A stretch of 64,000 bases of DNA. It comes from Girardinichthys multiradiatus. Lineage: Eukaryota; Chordata; Actinopteri; Cyprinodontiformes; Goodeidae. Below, one piece after another: positions 42,582 through 52,534 of this stretch. The position numbers and the translations under genes were made by a program. The stretch lies in the NCBI RefSeq assembly GCF_021462225.1, contig NC_061800.1, positions 3,172,501-3,236,500 of the forward strand, written 5' to 3'. The notes under the pieces were generated by a model. The model was given only the letters and a program-made list of their open reading frames with translations. It did no database searches and had not been told where the DNA came from. The first letter of the stretch is position 1; each line of letters opens with the position of its first letter.

Positions 42582-43800
42582 TAAAATCTTACATGGTTGA
42601 ATGTAGGCCTTTAAACTAAGTCTAGAGTGGTTTAACTGGGTTCATAAAGAAGATATAGTTTATTTTAGGCAGGACAATCATTTTAATTGCAGAGACTATG
42701 AGTGACAAAGATAGAGTTTACCAAAGTCTTGTTTTATAAATTTGTGTATGGGGTATAATTTAATTATGTCGGCTCATTCAGTCTGTAAAAAATATGGATG
42801 ACCAGGTCCCTGATGTTTTCAGTCTGTAAAAGAATGGTTGGAGAAAGATTAAAATTGGGGGAGATGGGGAGGCCATTCCAGTTGATAGAGAAGCCTGAAA
42901 TTGTCAAACAAAAAACCTAGTTATTAGGGGTATTATCTCTGTAGGAGAAGGGTTTCCATTTTCCATAAAGAGCAACACATTATCAGCATATAAACAAATT
43001 TTGTAGATTATATTAGTAGTTGTAATTCCATTAACAGTTTTGCTTTGATGAATTGTAGTCGCCAGTGGTTCAACGAATATAGCAAACAATGGAGGGGGAG
43101 TGAACAGCCCTGTCTGGTGCCTTTTTCAAGATTGAAGCTCTGAGAAATCCAGATGTTTGTTTTCACACAAGCAATGAGCTACATAGTAGTCTGATCCATG
43201 ACCAAATAGTATGTCCACATTTTTGTAAGGTAGCAAACACAAATTTCAAATTACCTTGTAAAAAGCCTTCTCTGCATCTAATTAAACATTTTTTTTTTGT
43301 GTGTTAGAATCACCTATTAGATTAAAGAGTTTTATTGTAATATTTATAGTGATTTTGAATAAATCTAGTCCAGTCAGGATGTATATCATGATGGGTTATC
43401 TTTCAAGCCTTGTGGCCAACATCTTGCAGATAATTTTAGGATCTACCTTTATAAGTGATATTAGGCGGTAGCTTGATGGAAGTGTGGGATCTTTATCTGG
43501 CTCGACAATAAGATTTATGGTACTCTCTTTTTATACTCTCTTCAAACAATTCTTCTTTGGAGAGAGTATATATAGGTTTTCAGAATTTTTGTGAACATCC
43601 ATTGGAATGTGGGCCAGCAGTGGACAAAATTCTTTGAAGAACTCTGCAGGGTACCATCAGGTCCTGGAGCTTTGGCATGTTGTGCTCCCAGCCATGAGAG
43701 CCCAACATGTGCAACTGTGTACAGTTTAGTCACGAATGAACTGTCAACTGTACACAATCAAATAAGCTGGTATGAAACTCAGCATCTCTGATTACACTAA
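42582..43800 (-). pseudogene. L1/Tx1-like LINE reverse transcriptase fragment
   Basis: Minus strand from 5' to 3': GAQHAKAPGPDGTLQSSSKN at about 43650 (RT fingers), PDKDPTLPSSYRLISLI at about 43480, and FAIFVEPLATTIHQSK with CLYADNVLLFMENG at 42904-43089. It has frameshifts and stops. 42582-43464 is nearly identical to the captured block at 7184-8054; beyond 43464 only this copy continues. Confidence 0.7.
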
Positions 43801-44940
43801 TCTACTCTTAGTACATCTCCCTCCTGCTATAGATCCCAGAGGGCCAGACAGGAGGGGCAACACCTGTGAATGTCTGACTTCCTGGCAAGCTGATCAAATT
43901 CTTCAAACTTGGATCTGGAGTTGACTACGATCTGACAGTCGAATACCCACCGATTGAAAGCAACCACAAAGTTAACCATTACCTGCTGTCTGAATAATCC
44001 AGCGATCTTACAAAAGGGATAAAGAAGACAAGCATGGCGTAAACTTTCCTTTCTGAGATTCTACAGAGATTTCCAAGAGATCTTGTCTCTAATCAAATAT
44101 AGCAAGAGGTGGTGTTTGGAAGAGAAAAGTAGTTTCAACAATCTAAATGTTGTTTATTTCATGATGTTTTACTTTGTTTATGGTGCAAAAACTAAACTAT
44201 TTTAGGTGCTAGTGGGCTATCTGCTCATCTAATGTGAACAGGTATCAGCCTTGAGGCTAGTTGTTTGTTCTGTGTTGTGTTTTAAAGTTAAGACAAACTT
44301 TATTAAATGGGTGGTTTTAAACACGGATCAGCTATATTGCTCAACAATCATGCATATTAATCTTTGTATTAATAGTATTTCAAGGTAGATGTTTGACTTT
44401 AAAGAGGTGGTGAACAAGCTATAAGCTTTCCTTAGTCAGCAACCACCACTAAGGGCTGATGCTAGCGCCAGTGAAGTCAAATGTTTACATCTAATTCATC
44501 GCAATTGTAGAGAGTCAATAGATGTTCCTCGTCGCCATTTTAGCAGTCCATCACCACATGTGTTAGCTAATTAAACGCTATTAAGAATCACTCATCCTGA
44601 AATATTATTGATTTCCAATAGAAATATTTAATTAACTATTATTTTTTTGAATTGGGATTGCTAATTAAACAATATTGAGAATTAATTATCCAGAAGGTTA
44701 TTTTTTAACCATTATTCAACATATTTTTTGAAAATAATGTTTTATCTACTTTTCTGATTTCTGATTCTAAGACTAATTTAACCACATTTCTAGTTTCCTT
44801 AAGATAAACATTGGCTCTCAAACACAAATAACACTGAAGGTTAATATTGCATCATTTTATTGATCATGGTTTTTAACCATTTTTATTGATCCCCTTGTTC
44901 CTTCATTTTTATACAGTTCATTTGTTTTCTTTATTCCTTC
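43801..44940. other. AT-rich DNA, no assigned feature
   Basis: No coding motif seen. TAATTAAAC and AATATTGAGAATTAAT type repeats occur at 44560-44690. It could include old LTR sequence, but I cannot define ends. Confidence 0.35.
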
Positions 44941-45720
44941 ATTTTGCTTGGTAGTTTTAGTTGAATTGTTCTAGCCTAATAAAGAGTTGGGTAACTGAAA
45001 TATTTTTAACTTGGAGTTGAATTATTTTTAATAAATTTTTCCATGTTAAGTTGTTTATTCCATATGTGTGCTGAGCTATTAGGAATACCAGAGCTCGATT
45101 CACTCTTTCATCTATTGCCCTAATACCACTGTCATGTTGGGCTGGTATTCCCGGGGAAATAGGCTTTTCACTTGGTTTTTTCAGTTTAAAATGCTCAAAC
45201 TTTGCTACAATGGATCTTGGGCAACAGTTGTAGGGCTGTTTCTCTCCCAGATGATGCACACGTAGGAATGCGACAGTCTTTATGCTGTCACTCTGGATCT
45301 TCAGCTGCCGCTGGAGGAAATGTCACACAGTGCTCTCTGGATCTTCTGTGCTCTCAGGAGAAAACAAGGGTATCCTGCATACTCCTCAATTGGATATCCA
45401 TCATGGTCTACTCCTTTTTCCTCTTCTTACTGGAGAACTGCATCATTCCTTCTGCGATTATTTTCACACTTTCCCTTAGCTTCTTGTTCTTAGCAACTAG
45501 CATCACCACCTGTTTCTGGCAGTATACTTGTGATTCCCTCAGTGCCTGGAATTCCTTGTGCAGAACTTCTACCAGGGCCAGTCTGGTATATAGCTTAACA
45601 CACCTGCTGCCACACATATCCATACCTGTATTTACATCCACATGGACCTCATAAGATTGTGACTGTTTAGACTGGTCTTTCTTGCAGCCACTTCCTCTGT
45701 TTTAGTTTGCCACACTCTGG
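44941..45720 (-). pseudogene. L1-like LINE ORF1 fragment
   Basis: On the minus strand a coiled-coil-like stretch (45408-45641: LALVEVLHKEFQALRESQVY, then VMLVAKNKKLRESVK) is followed by HHLGEKQ and CCPRSIVAKFEHFKLKKPSE (45160-45250). The latter matches the C-terminal RNA-binding domain of L1 ORF1 proteins (the RPRPIIVKF-type motif). Frameshifts separate them. The plus-strand frame 45202-45654 is its shadow. Confidence 0.6.
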
Positions 45721-45770
45721 TGTGTCCTACGCTGAATTGGTGTGCTAGCTTGCTTGCTTGTTAGCCTAGC

Positions 45771-45796
45771 CACACACACACACACACACACACACA
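45771..45796. repeat. CA microsatellite
   Basis: About 13 CA units. Confidence 0.95.
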
Positions 45797-46429
45797 TACA
45801 TAACGGTAGTTCTTGTTAGCCTTTTATCAATTGTCCTAACTCCCACCTCCTCTTAACATATTTTGGTTTTGATACATACTTATCCCTGCTAAACTGTGAC
45901 ATTACTGCTTTGTTGTTTATCTGTTATTTTACTATTTTTAATTGGGTGATCACTGTTTTAGTTATTCTTCATTATCCTTTTTTGTTTATTTCATCAGTTT
46001 ATTGATTTTTCAGTTAATATGTTTTCCTTTATAGTTTAATTGAACGTTGCTAGTTTGGTTACAGAGTTTATTGGCTCACGTATTTTGACTTTAAAATTTA
46101 ACTATGTTGTTAATAAATTCTTGTTTTTGGATGGAGAGATGTTGTTTGTGTTTATTCTGTATAAGTATTCCACACTTGGTGTTTGAGAATACTTGTGCAC
46201 GAATGCACTCTTTCACTTATTGTTCTATAATACCATCTCATCAGGGTCGTAGTCAAAGAACAATACCTGACAGAGACTGAGACTTGTTTGGCTGATGATT
46301 CCCAATAATCAGGTGGTGCCCTAACTTGATAGTTTAATGAAGCAAAGAAAATATTCAAATTTTGTTAATCATTTTGTTAATAATTAATTATTAATTACAT
46401 TTATTAATATTTGCTGGTAGCCAAACCAT
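45797..46429. other. AT-rich DNA, no assigned feature
   Basis: 46180-46240 (TGCACTCTTTCACTTATTGT and following AATACCA) is similar to 45090-45130 (ATTCACTCTTTCATCTATTG, AATACCA), so a diverged repeat pair of unknown family lies here. Confidence 0.35.
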
Positions 46430-46735
46430 TCATCATTGCTCTACAGGTTTCTGAACTAGACATCCTCCTCTCCAAAACTGCGCCTTGAGGATTGGTGACA
46501 AGGAGCAGGCCTGGTGGAGTCTAACGTGCACTAGAAACAAGCACGCTTTTGTACCAAAAATGCAGACACAGCTCTTGCTTTGGGTATACAAGCATTGAAT
46601 ATCCATTAAAAGTCCTCCACATACCCCATGCTCCTGCAGCAACCCCCCACAAAGTACCTTGTGGGACCTAGTCGTAACCCTTCGACAGATCCACAAAACA
46701 CATGTAGCCTGGAGAAGCAACTTCCATGACCTTCT
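46430..46735 (-). pseudogene. RTE/Rex3-like LINE RT relic
   Basis: The minus strand gives YMCFVDLSKGYD in a decayed frame near 46690, then LFLVHVRLHQACSLSPILKA, matching PVHVGLRQGCPLSPVLF of the copy at 50690. It is interrupted on the right by L1-like 3' sequence. Confidence 0.6.
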
Positions 46736-47175
46736 GAGCAGCTCTACAAGAGTAAAAATCCAGTTTCATTACCATTACACTCCCTGTAACTGGTTGGTGT
46801 CTCTGCACACCTGTGTGTTTGTGGTTCTCTGTGTCCAGGGCTGGGAGCTCTGGTGTGGGCCAGCGGGGGGCAGGGGGTGCAGTAGTCTGGTCCTCCCCGG
46901 GGTTTCACATGCTCTGGGGCCCTTTGGATGCCTGTGGCTTTTATCTTCTCAGTGTCTTGGACATAGGGGGCAGGTTTGTGGCTCCTCACACCTCCAATTG
47001 AATATTCTTATGGAGAAAATTTATATATACACAAGCACACTTACACGTTCACCCACAGGTGTTTGGATTTAGGTGTTTACAGATACACAGATATAAAGAT
47101 ATACTCTATAGTGAGCTGCAGTTGCCACTAAATACATCTTACATTCATTAGTACCATGCACTTTTTAGTAACATT
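46736..47175 (+). mobile_element. L1-like LINE 3' untranslated fragment
   Basis: 46795-46860 resembles 10910-10965 (GTTTGTGGTTCTCTGTGTCC), and 47030-47170 resembles 11345-11490, including CATTAGTACCATGCACTTTT. It splits the RTE relic. Confidence 0.6.
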
Positions 47176-48700
47176 GTAGTAAGTCATATTGTTCCTCCTG
47201 GACTACTTTGGCGATCTCTGCAACAGTGAGGGAATCAGCTTCTTCCAAGTCCTTAGGCTCCACACCCTCTACAGAGGTCAGTGTGACTGCATTAAGGAGA
47301 TCCTTAAATTGTCCTTTCCACTACCCCACAATATCCCCTGTCCAGGTCTGCAGCCCCCCCCCCCCCCCCCCCCCCCCCCTCCCCCCCTAATGTGGGCTGA
47401 GCTTGGTATGGTCCCTGTTTCCCCTTTTTGATGCAGCAAACAGTTCTCCAGAACTTAATTGAAGCCAACCAAAAGTCCTTCTCCATAGCTTCTCTGAAAT
47501 CTTTCCATGCTTGAGTTTTTGCTTCCACAACCATAGAGGCTGTAATCCTTCTCGCCACTCGGTATCTGTCAGCTGCTGCAGGAGTCCCCAAAGGCAACCA
47601 AGCTCTAAAGGGCCTCTTTCTTTAGCTTGACGTCTTTCATCACCGCTCATGTCAATAAGCAAGTCTTCTGGTTGGCACTGTGAAAGGGGACCGATAACTT
47701 TAAGGCCACTGCTCCTGGAAGCCACATCTGCAATGGAAGACCTGACCACAGCCCATTCAGATTACATGTTGGTAACGTCCCTTGTAATATGAGAGAAATT
47801 CTCCCGGAGCTGAGAGCTGAAGAGCACTCAAAGGTTCCTCCACCACGTGTTCTAAGTTCACTCTTACCATCCATTTAGGTTTACCAGGTATGTGTGGTAG
47901 CTTCCTCTGCCACCAGATTCAACTTAATACAAGGTGGTGATCAGTTAACAGCTCTGCCCCTCTCTTCAATTGAATGTCCAAGAGGTAACGCTACAGGTCT
48001 GATGAAACAATTATAAAATCGATCATCAACCTTTTGGCCAAGTTGGCCTGGTACCTATTACACCTACATATGAGCCTCCTTGTGCTTGAACATGGTGTTT
48101 GTTATGGACATTCCATGCCTCACAAAGAAACCCAAAACACTGCTTGGGTTCAGATCGGGGAGGTCATTCTTTGCAATCACAACCATTTAGTCCCCCTGAA
48201 GTGCCACAGAATCCCCAGATATTGACACACAACTAAAGTTTGTGTTAAAGTGAGGCTTATTGTTTGTACATAAGCTTCACTGTTCTGTTGTTTTTTGTCA
48301 GAGCCTGCCATTTGGAGATGCAGTAAATGTACACTAAATGGTATATACAGGCACATCTCAGTAAAGTGGACTATGCGTGTGTCAGATTAAAAGTACATTT
48401 TGAAAATAAGTGTTAAATAGACTTTTCATTAGGCCAGGTTATGCCGCTGGGAGTCAGCCAAAGTCTCTGCCCTCACCTGCCACCCAGCTGGCATGGCACC
48501 TGATCCCAACTTTCCTCCTTGCAGGTGGAGGGCACGAAGGGGTCTTCCTGTAGCTTCTTTGTGCCTTGCTCAGCACAGCCCCAGGAGAACAAGCTCGACC
48601 ATCAGGTGCTCACAAGCAACTCCACCAAGCCTGGCTCCAGGAAGGTGCCCCAGTCTCCCTAACCTTAGGGAGATTAGCCTTTTTAATGGTGGATGGAAGA
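47176..48700 (-). pseudogene. RTE/Rex3-like LINE endonuclease to RT-linker relic
   Basis: The minus strand carries VVEAKTQAWKDFREAMEKDF and SIKFWRTVCCIKKGKQ (linker before RT). Endonuclease-region similarity runs to about 48200, and 5' leader similarity follows at 48420-48700 (compare 54480-54650). Stops are everywhere. Confidence 0.6.
47354..47387. repeat. Poly-C tract
   Basis: 26 C, one T, then 7 C. A run this long is error-prone in sequencing. Confidence 0.95.
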
Positions 48701-49560
48701 AGTGAAGAAGCAAGAAGTGGCTAACTCATTTAAGCCAAGCTAAAGTTAGAGGCATAACACAACACTGAGTATCCCTCTGCATTACACCAGTTATATGAAT
48801 GCAGAAATTGTGACAGAGTATTGCAAATATTTGATGACCCACTTTAAAGTTAAATCTCCAGATCTGAGTGAGATAACTGTCACAGTGTAATTACAGTAAC
48901 AGCAATGATGCAGGGCTGAATGGAAGCAGAATAACTTTTTGTTAGTAGAGGGGATGAATGGAGAGAGCAAAAGTGTTGAAAGGAAAGTAGGATTAGAGCC
49001 GACACAAAGAAGGGGATGGAAAGATTAAATGAAAAGCTGATTGGAGGATTTGAGGTGATGCATGATGACAAGTCAACAAAAGTAAGAGAAGCACATGTCT
49101 GGCTATTCATCAGTCAGAGTTATATTAAAACATACTTGAAAGGCTCGGATGCTATCAGCCATTAAAATATACCAGAAGTTAAGCAGCTTCTGATGCTTTT
49201 GTCAAGAACTCTGGCTTTTGTGGTCACTGTGGTCTCTTTAATGCTGGATGTTTGTGTTCTTTACACAGCAACAGACAGAAGAAAGGAGTACATTCTCAGC
49301 TGGTAATTGTTGGTACTGAGTGGTACCTAAATAGTGTTAAAAGCATTTGTGTAAGACAAGGGGGTACATGTGAGGTTAAAGGCTTTTGTGCCAGGAACTT
49401 CTAACGAAAATCCTAACGGATATATGTGCCTCTGTAAACCAGACGAACTGTTCACATAGCAATTACAAATTAATATTGGCAGATGACATTACTTAGAGGA
49501 GTTTGAACCTTTGGAGTGATGTTCTACATTGACACTTTGCATTTAATTACTCATTTTTAA
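48701..49560. other. No recognised feature
   Basis: AT-rich DNA without long frames or known motifs. It precedes the split L2. Confidence 0.4.
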
Positions 49561-49567
49561 GCTTCCT

Positions 49568-49896
49568 TTGTTAGTTGCTAATCAAATGTGTGAGCATTTA
49601 CACAGCAATGACCTGTTTGAAGAGTTTCAGTCAGGTTTCAGATCTCATCATAGCACTGAAACAGCTCTGTTGAAAGTCACTAATGATATTCTCCTCGCAT
49701 CAGATAACAGACTTCTGTCTATACTTGTTCTGTTAGATCTCAATGCTGCATTTGATACAGTCGATCACAATATTCTCTTAGAAAGGCTGGAACATGCTGT
49801 AGGGATCAGGGGAACAGCACTAACAGCAGGTTTAAATCTTAGTTGTCTGACAGAGTCCAGTTTGTTCATGTAAATGATAAATCTTCTCCAAACTGT
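49568..49896 (+). pseudogene. L2 reverse transcriptase palm fragment
   Basis: A 101-codon frame with LFEEFQSGFRSHHSTETALL, then LVLLDLNAAFDTVDHNILLE, the RT motif with the first catalytic Asp (LDLNAAFD). After VGIRGTAL a frame change leads to FVHVND. The RTE LINE is inserted after CCAAACTGT (49896), and RT continues at 51641 with GVPQGSVLGPVLFT. Confidence 0.75.
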
Positions 49897-51633
49897 GTCG
49901 AAGCGATTCTGGCAAACCGTCCGGCGCCTCAGGAGGGGGAAGCAGTGCTTTGCCAACACTGTTTATAGTGGGGGCAGGAGACTGCTGACCTCGACTGAGG
50001 ACATTATCGGGCGGTGGAAGGAGTACTTCGAGGATCTCCTCAATCCTGCCATCACGCATTCCATGGTGGAAACAGAGGCTGGGGACTCGGGGTTGGACTC
50101 TTTCATCACCCAGGCTGAAGTCACCGAGGTGGTTAAAAAGCTCCGCGGTGGCAAGGCTTCGGGGGTGGATGAGATCCGCCCTGAGTACCTCAAGTCTCTG
50201 GATGTTGTAGGGCTGTCATGGTTGACACGCCTCTTCAACATTGCGTGGCGGTCGGGGACAGTGCCTCTGGACTGGCAGACTGGGGTGGTGGTCCCCCTTT
50301 GTAAGGGAGGGTGTGTTCCAACTACAGGGGGATCACACTCCTCAGCCTCCATGGTAAGGCCTACGCCAGGGTATTGGGGAGGAGAGTCCGACCGATAGTC
50401 GAACCTCGGCTTCAGGAGGAGTAGTGTGGTTTTCGTCCCGGCCGTGGAACACTGGACCAGCTCTATACCCTCTACAGGGTGCTCGAGGGTTCATGGGAGT
50501 TTGCCCAACTGGTTTACATGTGTTTTGTGGACCTGGAGAAGTCATTCGACTGTGTCCCTCGTGATGCCCTGTGGGGGGTGCTCCAGGAGTATGGAATCGG
50601 GTGCCCTTTATTAGGGACCATCCGGTCCCTGTACGAGCGGAGCAGGAGTTTGGTCCGCATTGCCGGCACTAAGTCGGACCTGTTCCCAGTGCATGTTGGA
50701 CTCCGGCAGGGCTGCCCTTTGTCACCGGTCCTCTTCATAACTTTTATGGACAGGATTTCTAGACGCAGCCAAGGGCCGGAGGGGGTCTGGTTTGGGGACC
50801 AGTGGATTTCGTCTCTTCTTTTTGCAGATGATGTGGTCCTGCTGGCCCCCTCTAGCCAAGACCTACAGCATGCGCTGTGGCGGTTCGCAGCCGAGTGTGA
50901 AGCGGCCGGGATGAGGATCAGCTCCTCCAAGTCCGAGGCCATGGTACTCGGCTGGAAGAGGGTGGCTTGTCCTCTTCAGGTTGGAGGGGAGTTCCTGCCT
51001 CAAGTGGAGGAGTTTAAGTATCTCGGGGTCTTGTTCACGAGTGAGGGAAGAATGGAGCGGGAGATCGACAGACGGATCGGTGCGGCTGCCACAGTAATGG
51101 GGGCGCTTTGCCGGTCCGTTGTGGTGAAGAGAGAGCTGAGCCGAAAAGCAAAGCTCTCAATTTACTGGTCGGTCTACGTTCCTACCCTCACCTATGGCCA
51201 TAAACTTTGGGTCATGACCGAAAGAACGAGATCCCGGATACAAGCGGCTGAAATGAGCTTCCTCAGTAGGGTGGCCGGGCACTCCCCTAGAGATAGGGTG
51301 AGGAGCTCGGCCATCCGGGAGGGGCTCGGAGTAGAGCCGCTGCTCCTCCACATCGAGAGGAGCCAGTTGAGGTGGCTCGGGCATCTATACCGGATGCCTC
51401 CTGGACGCCTTCCTCGGGAGGTGTTCCAGGCACGTCCCACCAGGTGGAGGCCCAGGGGACGGCCCAGGACACGCTGGAGGGACTATGTCTCTCGGCTGGC
51501 CTGGGAACGCCTTGGGCTCCCCCTGGAGGAACTGGAGGAGGTGTCTGGAGAGAGGGACGTCTGGGTGTCTCTGCTGAGTCTGCTGCCCCCACGACCCGGT
51601 CCTGGATAAGCGGAAGACGACGAACGAACAAAC
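49897..51633 (+). mobile_element. RTE/Rex3-like LINE, 5'-truncated insertion
   Basis: Inserted in the L2 RT gene with a 7-bp target duplication: AAACTGT at 49890-49896 and at 51634-51640. It begins inside the coding region and ends GGATAAGCGGAAGACGACGA with a short ACAA-like tail in place of a poly-A. This 3' end type is typical of Rex3-like elements. The coding part is RT only. Confidence 0.85.
49900..51609 (+). pseudogene. RTE/Rex3-like reverse transcriptase
   Basis: The first open part (to about 50290) has [20 protein letters not shown], then KLRGGKASGVDEIRPEYLKS and WQTGVVVPL. A few bases are lost near 50310, and a TAG sits at 50421-50423. From 50479 a 376-codon frame is open with YMCFVDLEKSFDCVPRDALW (first Asp), GLRQGCPLSPVLF, then LLFADDVVLLAP (catalytic FADD). 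EFKYLGVLFTSEGRMEREID follows, with a C-terminal region including LRWLGHLYRMPPGRLPREVF. The catalytic core is conserved but the full protein cannot be made from one frame. Confidence 0.85.
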
Positions 51634-51640
51634 AAACTGT

Positions 51641-52200
51641 GGAGTACCACAGGGTTCAGTTCTTGGACCAGTTCTCTTTACTATGTAAATGCTTCCAGTA
51701 GGTAAAATTCTTAGGCAGCATAGGATAAATTTTCACTACTACGCTGATTATACTCCGCCTTAGTCATCCATAAATCCTGATGAGCCTAACCAGTTAGAGA
51801 GATCACAAGCATGTCTTGAAGACCAAAAAAGTTGGATGACTTTACATTTTCTGTTTCCAAATTCAGACAAGACAGAAGTTGTTGTCTTTGGACCGGAGTC
51901 TTTGAAAAAGAAACTGCTTAGTCAATCACTTAACCTGGCATGACATTAAATTGACCTCCGGTAATAAATTAAAAAACCTTGGTGTTATTTTTGACCAGGA
52001 CATGTCATTTAAATCCCATATTAAATGGGTTTCTAGGATTACCTTCTTTTACCTCTGGAACATTGCCAAAATTAGAAATATCCTATCCTATTTAATTTCA
52101 GGACAAAATGCAGTTAAAAGCCTTCAGCTGATCCAAATGCTGCAGCAAGAGTTCTGATGAGCATTAAAAAGACAGATCATATTTCTCCTGTTTAGCTCAC
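51641..52200 (+). pseudogene. L2 reverse transcriptase, second part
   Basis: Starts GVPQGSVLGPVLFT in frame after removal of the RTE insertion. FHYYADYT appears near 51735 (catalytic YADD changed), and KNLGVIFDQDMSFKSHIKWV and WNIAKIRNIL lie in 51951-52157. A deletion follows near 52090 and the piece ends near DHISPV at 52190. Confidence 0.7.
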
Positions 52201-52204
52201 ATAT

Positions 52205-52534
52205 AATGTTAGGGCTTGAGCAACGGACGAACCCAGAATGCAGACTAGCAGGCAGCATGATGGTAAGTGGAAAAGATTTAATAACAAAAAACTCACTCAC
52301 TAGGAGGCAGAAACCAAAACAATAAACGCACTGGCAAAACTGACATGGGCAGGCTGGCAAGACAGGCTTGACATGAACAGCAGGACATGAGCATGAATTG
52401 AAAATGTTTCCGCAATGAATAACTGAACAGGTGTGTATATATGGAGTGTGAACCAGGTGGAGTAAGGAGACAGATTAGCTTGGAGGAGGTGAACCAAATA
52501 AAGATAATGACAGAAAGAACAAAACATGGCTGGA
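52205..52534. repeat. Unclassified segment between L2 and RTE
   Basis: Not L2 and not RTE by eye. It contains a reverse-oriented ACACACCTGTTCAGTTATT type sequence (plus strand AACTGAACAGGTGTGTATAT). It may be the 5' part of an LTR or another LINE. Confidence 0.35.

Noticed and set aside
47189..47431. Proline-run frame over the poly-C tract
   Set aside because: A homopolymer artefact within an RTE relic.
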